DNA of 64,000 nt, taken from Diphasiastrum complanatum (lineage: Eukaryota > Streptophyta > Lycopodiopsida > Lycopodiales > Lycopodiaceae). The DNA is taken from positions 62,309,472-62,373,471 of the forward strand of contig CM055100.1 in assembly GCA_029204225.1 (NCBI GenBank). The letters run 5' to 3'. Below the pieces are notes generated by a model. The model saw nothing but the letters and a program-made list of their open reading frames with translations, did not search any database and had not been told where the DNA came from. Shown here in pieces: positions 1 through 11,638 of this stretch (within the stretch, counting starts at the first letter, position 1; every line of letters begins with the position of its first letter). Both the position numbers and the translations under genes were made by a program.

Positions 1-36
1 CGCTTGAATCAACCGAGCTAGCATGGTGGTCTGTAA

Positions 37-741
37 TCATGAGAGACTGGCCCAATGTGAAGAAGGGAGACCTGTATACCATGTCTCTGCCGCATATAAA
101 GCCGTGGGAGTAGCAATGGTATCAAAGAGTTGACACTTACTGCGAGCATCCTGGATGGACTTCTGGAAGCAAAAACGCTCTAGCTGAACAAGGGAAGCAT
201 GCCCCTTCCCCAGTCGAGTGGTAGCGGCCTGTCTCATGCTAAAAGTAGGACCTGAGAAAAGGACCCCCAGGTATGTATAGGAAGGGACCACCTCTAGAAC
301 CTGTCCACCCAAGGTAAGCTCCTGTCGCTGCATGAATGCTCTCGAAGTGTTGAAGACCATAACCTTGGTCTTCCCAATGTTCACCCCTAGGCCCCATTTG
401 GTACAAAACTCATGCAAGCAATCCAACTGTCGCTGTAGACCCTCTCTAGTCGGTGAGACCAATACCACATCATCGGCATAAAGGAGGATAACAATCAAGA
501 TGTCACCAAGTCTGCAGCCAAGACCACCACCCTGTGTAATGACTCTCTCCAACTCATCAATATGCAAGCCAAAGAGGACTGGTGAGAGGGAACAACCCTG
601 CTTCACCTCGATAGCGCTCCAGATGTGATCAGATATGCCACTGCTATGCCGGAAACAGCCCAGGACACGCTCATAAAGTGCCATCACAGCAAGAACAATG
701 TCGATGGAGAAGCCAAGATCTCGAAGTCCCTGGATGAGCAA
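37..741 (-). pseudogene. LINE reverse transcriptase fragment
   Basis: This reads as the palm of a non-LTR (LINE) reverse transcriptase, which copies its RNA at a nicked genomic site. Visible are QGCSLSPVLFGLHIDELE (finger/palm) and the catalytic YADDVVLVSP motif near residue 88, followed by the primer-grip-like stretch around KTKVMVFN and YTYLGVLFSG. The frame ends at a TGA at 37-39; the paralogous copy at 1.7-2.4 kb has an open codon there, so this is probably an Arg CGA to TGA change and the protein continued past the window edge. Its 5' side is cut by the CT/GA tract and 3' tail of a second LINE. No endonuclease remains. I am confident of the family and of the non-functional state. Confidence 0.85.
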
Positions 742-753
742 TGAGCGGGGAAC

Positions 754-858
<105 letters not shown>

Positions 859-873
859 ATTAATGTCTTTTCC

Positions 874-887
874 ATGCCAAAAGGCAT
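874..887 (-). promoter_or_regulatory. LINE 3' terminal hairpin
   Basis: The stem ATGCC/GGCAT with a 4-nt loop (AAAA on the plus strand) lies about 20 nt before the simple-repeat tail. The same position is occupied by a hairpin at 63063-63076 with two compensated base-pair changes and by a similar one at 63275-63288. In other LINEs such 3' stem-loops are what the reverse transcriptase recognises; the role here is inferred. Confidence 0.6.
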
Positions 888-1047
888 ATAAGACTAGTAA
901 ATGTACATGTCAAGTATGTGGTAACCATAGGACCGTATGAAACGTCTCCAAAACTGTAACAAAAGTAGCAAATCTAGAGCTAAAGCTATGAATTGAAATA
1001 GATGTGATGCTATAAGAAACATGTGGGAGCATGTATACTGCTAAAAG

Positions 1048-1735
1048 TCATGAGTGAGGTATGACGCTATCATCTAGTCCTGTCCTGCTGATGCTGATGC
1101 TATAGAAGGATGTAATACGGCCTGCAGCATGAAGGGCCACTGGTGGTCTCTGACGTCGTCTGGGAGGATGAAGAGGTCTCCTCGTGATAGGTTGAGTAGC
1201 TCGTGCTGCAACATGGGTATGTGTGGGACGCTGTCTCTGATCTTTGTGGGCAAGTAGGTCATCATCATCATCATCGTCACCGTTATCAAATACTCGTCCT
1301 CTCCTCCTGGAGAGGAAAGAAGTGATCTGAGGTTGAGAAACCTGACTCTGCTGGGCTGTCTGATACAAATCTCGTCGTAGTATAAACATCTCTCGTATCA
1401 TAAGTGCCGCGCATCGGGAATCCTCATAAGCTATGAGCGATTGTAAGGTGACAGGTGTGTCACGGAACAAACAGTGGTATTTCCCTCTGATCTCGTAATA
1501 TACCGGGCACCTAAAGATAAAGTGCTCCTTTGACTCCACCTCTTCTAAAGAGCATAACTGGTAAATCCGCTCCTCTCTCGGGGTACCCTGGAATCTACCA
1601 GTCTCAATGGCCAACTGATGTGATGATACGCGGAGCTGTCCCAATGTAAATATGAGGCAATGTGATAGTCTCGAGTCCATATAATGTGGTAAGACCGGGA
1701 ACCCTGCTATGTCAAGCTCAATAAAATGAGTCTAG
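1048..1735 (-). pseudogene. LINE C-terminal zinc-finger-like region
   Basis: The 210-residue frame contains CSLEEVESKEHFIFRCPVY around residues 43-61, which fits the Cys/His motif often found after plant LINE reverse transcriptases (zf-RVT type: C...E..EHFIF.CP.Y..IR). It is contiguous in frame with the upstream C-terminal region across a TAG just after GVKPGYY. The tail has an aspartate run (DDDDDDD) and an Arg/Pro-rich end. It is part of the LINE at 853-2740, not an independent gene. Confidence 0.65.
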
Positions 1736-1737
1736 TA

Positions 1738-2300
1738 GTAGCCGGGTTTAACCCCAAGCTGTCGCCCCCAAGTACGGTCGAGATATGCCCGATATAAGAT
1801 GCGCCTGATATACTGATGAGTACCTGAGGGGAGCTCTGTAATGGAGATACCAAATGACTCAAGGAGGAAATGGGATGCCTGAGAGAACCACGATAGTTGA
1901 TAACCCTGGTCATGAAGAAAGTGTGAGGAAACAAGTGCTGTCTGTGTATATCTCATATCCTCATTGGGCAGAGCCTGGATTCTTTGAATGTATGTGATAA
2001 GCTGGAGCGCGGCATATATCTGAATGGGTGGAACGACAAACTCTGCAAGGAGGATCTCATGTGGAACCGAGGGCTTCGCCCGAATCATACGAGTTAACAT
2101 GGTGGTCTGCAATCGTGAAATGCTGGCCCAATGTGATGAAGGGAGGCCGGTACACCATAATCTCGGATGAGCTTCCTGAAGCATAACCGCTCAAGATGAA
2201 CAAGAGAGGAATGCCCCTTCCCAAGTTGGGTGGTGCCAACCTGTCGCATGCTAAAGGTAGGACCAGAAAAGAGTATCCCCAAATAGGTATAAGTGGTAGA
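1738..2300 (-). pseudogene. LINE RT thumb and C-terminal region
   Basis: The frames at 2094-2411 and 1732-2184 together cover YTYLGILFSGPTFSMRQ, LVHLERLCFRKL and HWASISRLQTTMLTRM, which match the end of the RT fragment at 37-741 closely enough to be the same LINE family. At least one frameshift separates the two pieces. The 5' side joins endonuclease sequence directly with no palm between. Confidence 0.7.
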
Positions 2301-2339
2301 CTGGTGTATAGAGAGAATTGAATGTATACCTGGGTGCCC

Positions 2340-2740
2340 GTGTAAGCAAGGGGTGTGAGGATGGCTAAGATGGTGATCCCATGAGATAATCCACAACACT
2401 ATGTCCACCACTGTGAGGGTGACAAGTATAACTGCCAGATTTTGGCCAACAAGTTAGGCCATTGTAAACGGCTTACTCATGGGCCTCTCCAAACTGCAAT
2501 AAATGCTCACCGTAAGGGGTAGTAGGTCCCAAGCTGTCCTCTGAAATCCTGGTAACTCCCATGTCATCGATGTCAAAGGCATGAACGCAGAGCTGGTCGG
2601 TGATGTCATAAAACTCTGACTGCCATGAAGAGGTTCGGGCATTAAAATCCCCAGTGAGGAGAATATGCCCCCACTCTGCAAATCTAATAATATCAGGCAA
2701 TAAATCAAGGTAGGGTGAACCTGTGCCCTCAGCAAAGGAC
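2340..2740 (-). pseudogene. LINE APE-type endonuclease fragment
   Basis: The core motif LTGDFNARTSSW and the following TRISEDSLGPTTPYGEHLLQFGEAHE are typical of the endonuclease/exonuclease/phosphatase domain that nicks target DNA for LINE insertion. N-terminal catalytic motifs are missing. Related fragments lie at 20690-21487 (minus) and 63528-64000 (plus), sharing the LTGDFNA core and the ...GP.T.YGEYL.QFGEAHE segment. Confidence 0.75.
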
Positions 2741-2912
2741 GAAGAGTCTGAGTTCTACGAGATTCTCACTTGTTCTGAGTAGAATTTCATGTATAGACTC
2801 AGTGCTGGAAAACCAGGGGTCTACCCCTGTTTTTTGTGAATAAATTGTGGATTGCTGAGCGGAATTGGAGTAGAAAGTTGCAAACATGTCCAGCGCTGAA
2901 AAATCAGCTGTA

Positions 2913-3719
2913 ATTGCGTAGATTACAGAGCCCTCAATAAAGTCACTATGAAGAATAAGTATCCTATGCCTCGGGCAGACAAGTTGTTTGATCAACCCGA
3001 TTATTCAGTAAAATTGACCTTAGATTGGGATATCATCAAGTCCGTATAAAGTCGGAAGATGTCCCGAAAACAGCTTTTAGGACTCGTCATAGTCATTATG
3101 AGTTTAAGGTGATGCCATTTGGGCTCACAGATGCTCGAGCTACCTTTATGACCTTGATGAACAGTTCCTCAGACCATACTTGGGTAAGTTTCTAGTCGTA
3201 TTTTTAGATGACATCCTCGTCTACAGCAGAACGAGGAAGGAGCATCTTAAACATCTCAGAAAGGTGTTTTGACTGCTTAGAAAGCATAAGCCATATGCTA
3301 AAGAATCCAAGTGTGAATTTTTCATTGAAGAAGTAGCTTATTTGGGTCACATTATCTCGGCAGATGGGATTAAGATGGACCCCAGTAAGGTTAAAGCCAT
3401 ACTCAGTTGGCTGAGACCTCAGAATATTTTAGAGCTTCAGATCTTTCTAGGTTTGGCGGGATATTACAGACGATTTGTCAAGGAATATGCTCAGATAGCA
3501 GTTCCTATGACAAATCTTCTTAAGGGGAAGGGAAAGGAGTTCATTTGGGAGTCCGCATAGCAGGAGAGCTTTGATGCTTTCAAAACAGCCTTAGCTATAG
3601 TACCAGATTTAAAAGTCTTCGACCCCAATCAGCCATTTGTGGTCAAAACAGATGCTAGCGACTTTGCAGTTGGTGCTGTACTAACTCAGAGTGGACGACC
3701 AGTTGCGTTCGAGAGTAAA
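2913..3719 (+). pseudogene. Ty3/gypsy RT-RNase H fragment
   Basis: Reading through frameshifts gives [18 protein letters not shown], a DL-type palm segment with [18 protein letters not shown], the catalytic FLDDILVYS at about 3204-3230, the [19 protein letters not shown] connection, and an RNase H start KTDASDFAVGAVLTQSGRP. A single base change splits the frame at 3558 (TAG). Sequence similarity stops at about 3719, where a minus-strand copia gag fragment begins. Gag, protease and integrase are missing. Confidence 0.8.
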
Positions 3720-3722
3720 AAT

Positions 3723-3925
3723 ATTATTTGTATGGTGCCAACTTTGAGGTCTCAGCTTTCATCTGGCGATTGTTGCATCGTCTGCTTTGGGTTTCCCTTC
3801 CGCACCTTTAACAACGTCATACAATTCTTTAGCCATTAGTACAGTTTTCATCTTAATTTCCACAGATGGTAATTGGCTCCATCAAGCTTGTCCATGGTGG
3901 GACCGGCTTTCCCTTGGGAATCCAT
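3723..3925 (-). pseudogene. Ty1/copia gag N-terminus
   Basis: A methionine at 3925 begins a frame whose MDKLDGANYHLWK followed by KMKTVLMAKELYDVV (after a one-base deletion) is the classic start of plant copia gag (DUF4219/UBN2 type). It lies downstream of a primer-binding site and an LTR end, the right order for a copia 5' end. The frame stops after about 65 codons and the rest of the element is absent. Confidence 0.7.
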
Positions 3926-4069
3926 GTGGTAGAAATAGTCTAAGTGATAGGAGAAACTATCAGTGACTTAAGTATGAAAATCTGATGCTGGAACTACAGA
4001 ACAAGAAAACAATTACTCTATCGGCTAGTAGAGTCTTGTCCTATAGAAGCTTATCAAGCTATGGAAATA

Positions 4070-4081
4070 GCTCTGATACCA
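4070..4081 (-). promoter_or_regulatory. tRNA primer-binding site
   Basis: On the minus strand TGGTATCAGAGC follows directly after the LTR end CCCAACA. This is the initiator-Met-type primer site of plant LTR elements and marks the start of the internal domain. Confidence 0.8.
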
Positions 4082-5089
4082 TGTTGGGAGAGAGGGACGA
4101 AAGAAGGTGTCGTGTGTGAGAAACGAAAATTAGCTCTAAAGCATGACTATGCCTATCAAAACAAACAGAACGGTAGTGATGGAAATCACGGTCGTTCTTG
4201 ATTACGTAGCCAAACTTTAATAGAATTATTAGAAGAATAATTTGTCACGAAGCGCTAGACATTTTATCTGTCATGGATGATTCGCGAAGAGCTAGACGGA
4301 GCTTTAACTGATAATCAATCGCGAACGATTCGTGAAAGACAAGGCTAAATGTTAGTCGTGCTAAAATAGATTACCAAATTGAGCGATTAGAAAAGTCAGA
4401 CAGAATGAATAATGACAAGCATAGCAATATTGACATAGATCTGAATGTAGAACAAAGAACTATTATCAGATTAAGTATATCAAATATACATGTCAATGAT
4501 GCAGTAGAGCACAAGACAATAGCGGGCAAAACCGTGTGCTCTACGAAGCTTATTTTAATTTATAAAGGAATGAAACCTTAATACTGAAAATAAAGAATCA
4601 ATGCATGAAGCATCTACTTTGTCTATCTCTCTGATAAGCTTTTGATGCTAATTTACACACTTGATGTTCAATCAATGATCTCTGATCAATCAATTTCGTC
4701 ACCCTCGTCAAACTGAATACTCAAATGGTATCCAGTATATATACACAATATTACAGGTGTGTAGATGAAGAAAGTACAAAGTGGATGTGTTGTCTATAGG
4801 AGATCGTGGGTGGCTGCAATCATTGTCTAGTCAGTTAGCGCAGTTGCATGGGGTGAGCGTGAAAAGGGTGCGACGTCAGCCTTTGCTGAAGTGAACGTTG
4901 TAACTAGAACATGTGTAGAAACACAGTGTCGTGATTCTTTCGTCTTTTCTTTGCCTGTGAGAATTTGTATGTAAATATGCAGACTACGCGACAACGTGAG
5001 TAAATATGCAGCATGAATGGAGGCAGATTAAAATAAGATTTAGGAGAGTAGAGGAAATAAATCCAACAAGACCAGTCATGGGCATGACA
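4082..5089 (-). repeat. Long terminal repeat, about 1 kb
   Basis: On the minus strand the repeat runs TGTCATGCCC...CCCAACA, 1008 bp with TGT/ACA ends. It is preceded by a purine-rich tract (5090-5100) that follows chromodomain-gypsy pol, and followed by a primer site and copia-type gag. A TATATATA run at 4736-4743 could be its TATA box. Whether it is one LTR or two joined LTRs is unresolved; no second copy is present to check. Confidence 0.55.
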
Positions 5090-5099
5090 TTCTTCCCCC

Positions 5100-6470
5100 C
5101 TTATTCAAGTTCTGTCCTCAGAACTTAAAACTTGGAAAGTTCCTTCGTAAGCTTCCTTCATGTTCCCAAGAATTGTCATCGTCCGTACATCCCCTCCATC
5201 GAACCAGATGCTTGGTAACTATACGATTTCTCAATCATTTAGTTCTTGTATCCAAGATCTTTTCGGGTTCAAGACGAGATACACCCGATGATTCATCCAA
5301 CAGGTCCAACTGATCTCCAGATCCAAGATGCTCTCCTTCACGCAGACTCTCTTTGAGACGAAATACGGGATGCACTTGCGATCCTTCCGGGAGTTCCAAT
5401 TGGTAAGCTAAGGATCGGATCTTTTTCAAGATTTTAAACAGTCCTCTATATCTAGGGGACTTTTTATAAGGCTTGTCGGTACGCATTACACTTGAATCCT
5501 TCGGGATTCTCAAATATACCCAGTCTCCCACTTGGAAGTCTCTCAGTAATCTTTTCAGATTTGCATATAGTCTGTCCCTATCCTGGGCACTCTGGACATT
5601 TTCACGTGCAATTTGTAGCATTTCTTGCATATCGTGTAGGAAATCCACTACTTTCTGAAACTTGATCGTCCAAGTCTCAACCGAGATGGGTGACCTAGGC
5701 TCAAAACCGTACATAAGCATGAACGGGCTATAACTGGTAGCCGAATGCTTACTACGATTATAGGCAAACTCGATCAATGGAAGGTACTTTTCCCAATCAG
5801 ATTGCCGTCTGGAAACATATGCCCGAAGCATTTGTTCCATCGTCTGATTTGTTCTTTCCGTCTATCCATCCGTCTCAGGATGATCAGAAGAACTTGGCCA
5901 AGCTCAGTGTCATCTCTAGTTTAGCGAATACGGCCGACCAAAAGTGACCGGTGAACTTCGGATCGCGATCGCTCACAATATCACTTGGTAATTTGTAAAG
6001 CCTAAACAAACGCTCTACAAATATCTGAGCTACATCAGAAGCCTTCACGGTGGTCTTTACCGGAATAAACGTAGTCAATCTGGTAAGACGGTCAACCGCA
6101 ACCCAAATTGCATCACCCTGTTTATTCGTCGGCGGTAACTCAACCACGAAATCCATGGAAATACTATCCCATCTCTTATCAGGGATATCCAATGGATGCA
6201 ACAAACCGCCAGCCTTATGGTGTTCAGCTTTATTCAACTGGCATTGGTCACACTTGACCACATAAGATTCTACAAAGGGCTTGAGTTTTGGCCAATAAAA
6301 ATCCCTTCGTACCAAATCCAATGTACGATGTATGCCGGGATGTCCTGCACATGGTGAGTCATGACATTCATAAAGAATTTTATTTCTAACAACATCCACA
6401 TCAAGCACACAAACCTTCCCTTTCCTGAACAATAGTCCATTACAGATAGAGAAGTCACATTAGAGAAACT
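5100..6470 (-). pseudogene. Ty3/gypsy chromovirus integrase
   Basis: The integrase begins with its HHCC zinc module (ILYECHDSPCAGHPGIHRT...CDQCQLNKAEHH), then the catalytic core ([27 protein letters not shown]), and after a frameshift near 5885 the second half (YLPLIEFAYNRSKHSA...GFEPRSP) and the GPF/Y-like segment. A chromodomain-like end (HLVRWRGC...SWEHEG) lies at about 5130-5230. RT and RNase H upstream are missing at 6470. A PPT-like tract and an LTR follow at 5090-5100, consistent with a 3' half-element. Confidence 0.8.
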
Positions 6471-6603
6471 TAGAGCCCGACGAGGGCCTTTGAAAAAAAT
6501 GTTTTTTTTATTTTTTTTCTTATTTTTGTTGCCATGTGGACCAGTTGAAACCTTAGTTTCGGGGTTCTACGTAACGTAGATTTTTCCAAATATACGTATT
6601 CCT

Positions 6604-7100
6604 ATGTCTCATATATCCACTCATTCCTCCAGTCTTAACATTAATCCTGCTTCAATGGATTCTGATCATCTCATAGTGTCATCACACCTAGATTGTATCC
6701 AATCCACAACACCTTGTGAAAATCCTATCCCAAGCTCTATCCATCTCATGATGTCACCACATACAGATATTGTGCATCCCATCACACCCAACGTAAATCG
6801 TACAGATTCTTCTATCTTAGCTACGCCATTAAAAAAAAGAACACGACTTGGACGCATTTTGACAAAATTTGAAAAAGAACAAAGTTTTTTACGTACGATT
6901 GACTTGTCCAAAAATGTTTTAAATTCGTTGACCGAATCTCCCCTTCCTCCTCATCTACATGCATTAGTTAAGTTGTTTGATAGAAAGAAATATTCATGTT
7001 GGCCTGATATGTTACCACTACCATTATGTGGGACATCATTTTCATATTGGGGTCATATGTACATAATTAAACCTAGTGAGCGATTTTCTAATGCCGGATT
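6604..7100 (+). pseudogene. SET-domain-like ORF, 5' part
   Basis: An open frame of 165 codons ends in MYIIKPSERFSNAGL, exactly where gypsy A inserted. Across the insertion the frame continues (12096 on) with GLFSLTSIDV, giving S.RF.NAGLGLFS, which resembles the first motif of SET methyltransferase domains. The N-terminal 60 residues are Ser/Thr/His-rich with no recognised domain; residues 75-90 (LKKRTRLGRILTKFEKEQ) are basic. It lies between gypsy remnants, so it may be a captured or stranded gene piece. The family call is tentative. Confidence 0.4.
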
Positions 7101-7551
7101 AGTTATGAACGTAGCCACGGCTGCTCTAGATTTAGTCTATGAAAGCATCACATAAGCAAGACTTAACCCTAGAAAGCAGGAGAGAGAAAGCTTAAAGAGA
7201 CTAAAGAAGGAGATCATATCATAAGCCAAGTAACAAATGACACAGAATCCCTACTTATAGCCAAGAGGAAGCCCTAAAAGGAAGCTTCCAGTGACTAGGG
7301 CCAAACTGAGAGGGAAAATAGTGCGCCCTCCAAGAAGGGCCCCACTCTCAGTAATATGACCAAATAACCAATGTAGTGAATCATAGGGCCCAAGGCCAAT
7401 AATATGGTCTAAATGTCAATAATAGGGCCCAAGGCCAACCATATAGTCTAAATGTCAAATAATGAATAAAAAAGGGCCCAAAGCCTGCCTATGCATAAAG
7501 TAAAGTAAATGTAAATGGACATGGCGAATGTAATGAGCCGAGTCCATAACT
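7101..7551 (-). repeat. 3' LTR of element A
   Basis: Minus-strand ends are AGTTATGG and CATAACT. It is preceded on the minus strand by the purine tract GTCGGGGAG (7552-7560). It supplies the last residues of the plus-strand open frame that ends at 7155, which is therefore not native coding sequence there. Confidence 0.9.
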
Positions 7552-7595
7552 CTCCCCGACACAAAAATAAGACCCAACTGCCATAAAGGACTGGA

Positions 7596-8580
7596 TCAAG
7601 TAACAACAAGCCCTGGAGGATCAACTGGAACAACATCTGGTGTAGTAACAACTGGAGCAACAGCTGATGTAGAGGAATCAACAAGTGCGGCAAGAGCACG
7701 AGCCTGATCCGCAAGTGACGGCGTATGATAAAAGACATCAATAGGCTCCCATGTGGCCTCCTCAACAGGACGACCATCCCACTGGACTAGGAACTGAATC
7801 TGCCGACGGCGTCGACTATGATGCAAACGCACCTGAAGGATAGCAGCAGGTAATAAAGGAAAGAGATCCGGTGCAGTAGGAAACTCAGCATCACGAGGAG
7901 CATCATCCTCAATAGCAGCACGTAATAAACTGACATGGAATATATCACAGGCACGTGTGGAAGCAGGAAGCTGAAGACGATATGTAACTGGACTAAGAAC
8001 CTCCAATATACAATAAGGCCCATAATAACGTGGTGCAAGCTTCTCAGTAGAAGCATGGCCCTGAATAAAATGATGACGTGCAAACCGTAGGCGTAGATAT
8101 ACCATATCACCAACATGAAACTCAACATGACGTCGATGACGATCAACTGAAGCCTGATAACGCTGCTGGACCTGCTGCAAATGGGAACTGGCCTGGAGAA
8201 TAAGCTCGCGAGCACCTGATAGAAATGAAGACAGTGTCACAGGTGTATCCTCGGGAGGAAGAGGAATACCAGGTAAAAGAGGTGCAAAACCATGAGATAA
8301 TAAAAATGGTGCAACGCCGATGCTGGTACTAACAGAGCTGTTATAGCTATACTCTGCCAAACATAAGTGCTGATCCCAATCCTTCCCTGAAGGAGTAACA
8401 AAATGGCGCAAATAATCCTCAAGCATCCTGTTAAGGACCTCAGACTGCCCATCAGAAGTAGAATGATAAGCAGACCCCATAAAAAGCTATACATACAATA
8501 TACGCATAAGCTCTGTCCAGAACAATGATGTAAACTTACTATCCCGATCAAAAAGGATAGTACGAGGAAACCCCGGGAGG
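7596..8580 (-). pseudogene. Element A integrase C-terminus and chromodomain
   Basis: Starts at GFPRTILFDRDSKFT, which carries the second catalytic Asp of the integrase core, then AYHSTSDGQSEVLNRMLEDYL (with the catalytic Glu), HLCLAEYSYNSSV, a GPF/Y-type region, and a chromodomain (LVQWDGRPVEEATWEPID). A TAG interrupts the frame just before LFMGSAYHS (about 8489). The first Asp and zinc module are deleted: the sequence upstream is protease/RT linker (...ESAPPSR). Chromodomains in this clade steer insertion to marked chromatin. Confidence 0.85.
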
Positions 8581-8589
8581 GAGGAGCAG

Positions 8590-9240
8590 ATTCAGGACGG
8601 AAATCAATATGGTGGTTCACATCATGTAATGGTGGTAGCGTCGTAGGTTCTGAAAAGATAAATGCATACTGATGTAATAAGTCAGAGATCACCTGAGGAA
8701 CAGCTGCTGGAGGAGAGGTAGTCACTGGAGAATTTGCTGCAGCATGCTGAACACATAATAAAGCTGCACAATGAGCCTTAGGTAGGCTGCGGATAAACTG
8801 CTTCCCGCTGATCAGCTGAAAATCTGCCTGAGAATCAATACCAGCAAGTGAGTGGGTCACTGCATCATGAACAAATGTCAATGTCTGCTGAGCCAGGTCC
8901 AAAGTAACCGCTCCCAATGAAGCAAACCAATCAGCACCAAGGATAAGGTCATAGCGCTCCAGAGGAATGATATAAAGATCTGCCTGTGCAAAAAAATCAC
9001 CAATGTGGTAGGATAATCCCTGAAACATCTGAGAACTAGGAAATGAGTGAGAACTGGCCACCTCGACTGTGAGAGGCTGTGGAGCAGGAATAGGTGAACG
9101 CGTATCCGGCTGAGAACATAACTGCTGATAAAGGAATGAGTGCTGCCGGTATCAACTAAAGCAATATACTCATGACCAGTAATGCGCACACGTAGCCGAA
9201 TGGAGCGAGGACCGGGGCACCCTGTCCAGGTAGCATAAGC
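8590..9240 (-). pseudogene. Element A aspartic protease
   Basis: The active site is IALVDTGSTHSFIS at about 9130-9170, the second half includes YDLILGADWFASLGAV, and the linker to RT includes HHIDFRPESAPPSR, where the sequence breaks off. One frameshift lies between the active site and the second half. The segment matches the protease of elements B (39345-39700) and C (48550-49000). Confidence 0.85.
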
Positions 9241-9389
9241 AAGCTGAGCATGGCCAGAAGCAGGAAGTAAATCAGTAGAAGGCTCAGGAGATAGATCAGG
9301 CTCATCAGATATATGAATGTAGATATCGGACTCATCTGGGGTAGTGCCCTCATGGTAGAAAACAGCAGTAGAAGTAGGCAGGGGCTGGC

Positions 9390-10484
9390 GGCAATTACGG
9401 GCAATGTGGTCAGGACTCTTACAACGAAAGCAAAGTCGCTTCTGCTGAATGTCAGCGAACTCTGCAGACGTGTAACGTCGGATAAAAGCAGGACGAGGAG
9501 GCGGAGGGCGAGGAGCGGGAGAAGTAAGAGAAGAGGTCGGGACGACAGTGGATGGGGCAGATGGGGCCGGAGATGGTAGAGGTGAAAGAGATGGACGGGG
9601 TCAGGAAAAGTGAAAGGGAGCAGGATCAGGGTACTTATGCTGTAAAGTACTAGCAAGGGACATGGCCTCAACAAGTGTGGGTGGACGGAAAGAAGAGACA
9701 TCGTATCGTAGAGCACCACGAAGTCCAGCAATGTAGCGAGAAATAAGCTCGGTGGGCTGAAGATCTGTAAAGAGGTAGGAAAGGTCCATAAACTGATCTG
9801 TATAGGAAGAAAGATCACCAGTCTGAGTAAGACTACGGAATATATCACGCTGGCGGCTCAGCCACTGAGGGTAATCATAGCATGACGAAGATCACGACGA
9901 AAGGTAGGCCATAACTGGAGACCGTCCCGATCAGGGTCAAGTCGGTAGACCCGCCACCAAGTGGCAGCACGTCCATCTTAATGTAAGGCGGCTAACTGGA
10001 TCTTCTGAGGATCAGTCTTAGGGTAAATCTGAAAATAAGTATCAAGCTTTGCAAACCAATTCTCTAACAAGTTCCCGTCAGAGGAACCAGAATAGGTGGC
10101 AAGCTGTACCCGATCACGAAAATCTCGAGCAAAATGTGGCTCAGGAGCTAGGTGTCGTGGAAAATGTGACTCAGGAGCTGTAGGACGTGGAAAACCGGGT
10201 GGTGGGTTAGGTGGAAAATGAGGCCCACCGCCAAAGGAAGTAGACGAGGATGGAAGTCCAAATGGAGACCCAAATGATGAATGAACAGGGGCTTTGCCAG
10301 GTCCATGTGGCTGTAAGGAATCAATCTGTGACTGCATAGTGGCAAAGCCGGTCTGTAGAGTGGTAAAACCGGTCATCATTTGGTCGAAACGACTACTGAG
10401 GAGAGAAAGAGAGTCACGCATATCAGCAAACTGTTCATCTAAAGGTCCGGAATGACTCGCAGGTGTAGTGGGTGAGCTAGCCAT
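9390..10484 (-). pseudogene. Element A gag with zinc knuckle
   Basis: The start is placed at ATG 10484 (MASSPTTPASHS), after a long leader. Residues 20-55 look coiled-coil-like, 60-110 are Gly/Pro/Ser-rich, and ENWFAKLDTYFQIYPKTDPQKIQLAALH opens the retrotransposon gag core. A TAA at about 9978 (LH then stop then DGRA) replaces a Leu codon. The core resumes at 9789 (YLFTDLQPTELISRYIAGL) and ends with CFRCKSPDHIARNC, a CCHC knuckle, at 9393-9434. Gag packages the element RNA. Confidence 0.85.
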
Positions 10485-10964
10485 GAGGAAGAAAAAGTAA
10501 GCGAGAAAAGAAATGTGCTAAACAATTGGACGAACTGAAGGAGAGGACATAAGTCGTCACAACAGGCACGCCAATGAAAAGACACAATAGAACTCGCGAT
10601 GTAAGATGAACGGAAAGGACAACTAAGTAAGAAATACCTCGTAACCGCAACCGGAAGTGAGCTGAAAAATAGCGGCGATATGTCGAGGTACCGGGCAGCC
10701 TCCAAAAAAGATGCTAAGGGCCCGACAACGTGGAGGAAACAGTGGGTAAAAGTATGGGAAACAATAATGGACTATGGGGCTGGAAAGGGAGCAGCCAAGG
10801 AAAGGAAGTGATAACAAAAAGGAGGTATGGGCAGCGAGGAAACAAGGCTGAAAAATCAGAGATCGCCCTTCAAGGGTAAAAAAAAGTTTGCGATAAAGAC
10901 GGGGAGCAATCCTGATGCGCGATGAAGTTGGGTGGGAGTGGCTTTCTAAGCATCTAGGCGTGTT

Positions 10965-11236
10965 TGTATTGTCCGGGGTAAGGTTGCGAACACAGACAGC
11001 AGTGTAGGAGGGTGAGCTGAAATTGAGGCGGATGTAGGGCGCCAGCTATGGTGGAGTGTGGGCGTCCAAGAGAGGTAGTAAACGGCAAAAAAAAATTGGT
11101 TGTATTGTCCGGGGTAAGGTTGCGAACACAGACAGCAGTGTAGGAGGGTGAGCTGAAATTGAGGCGGATGTAGGGCGCCAGCTATGGTGGAGTGTGGGCG
11201 TCCAAGAGAGGTAGTAAACGGCAAAAAAAAATTGGA
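10965..11236. repeat. Tandem 136-bp repeat in element A leader
   Basis: Two near-identical copies, 10965-11100 and 11101-11236, lie between primer site and gag. The leader also carries several AGGGCGCC/GGGCGCCC-type motifs (for example near 11030, 11340, 11390, 11470). The leader of element C is also repeat-built around AGCGCCCTAC, so this is a family trait; RNA packaging or dimerisation is a guess. Confidence 0.85.
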
Positions 11237-11626
11237 TAAAAAAGATGGGTTGGTAAGGCGCTAGGAGTGGCTGATGGAAGGTGGCGAATAGGGGCAGCAA
11301 CAAGCGGAAATTTTCAGCAAAGGAAGGAGCAGTAGGGCACTGGTCAGCAAGCATGAGGGCGCCCAATAGGGCAGCAAGTAGGAGGCAGTAGGGCGCCCAA
11401 AATAGGGGAGGAAAAAGGCTGAAAATGCAGCAGTAGGCAGCCAGCAAGAGGGCGCTAGAAATGGGCAGCAAGTGGGCGCCTGTCGTCCTCCGATCCGTCG
11501 TGAAAATCTGCAAGACAAGTGTGGAGAAATGCTGAAGATCCGGCTGAAAAATGGTGAAGATCCAAGCTGAAGATGGGCGCCCTCCTGTGAGAGAAAAATC
11601 TGCTCAATGGAGATGCTCAGGAAAGT

Positions 11627-11638
11627 GCTCTGATACCA
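11627..11638 (-). promoter_or_regulatory. Primer-binding site of element A
   Basis: TGGTATCAGAGC on the minus strand begins immediately after the 5' LTR end CATAACT, with no spacer, which fixes the LTR 3' end. Confidence 0.9.
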
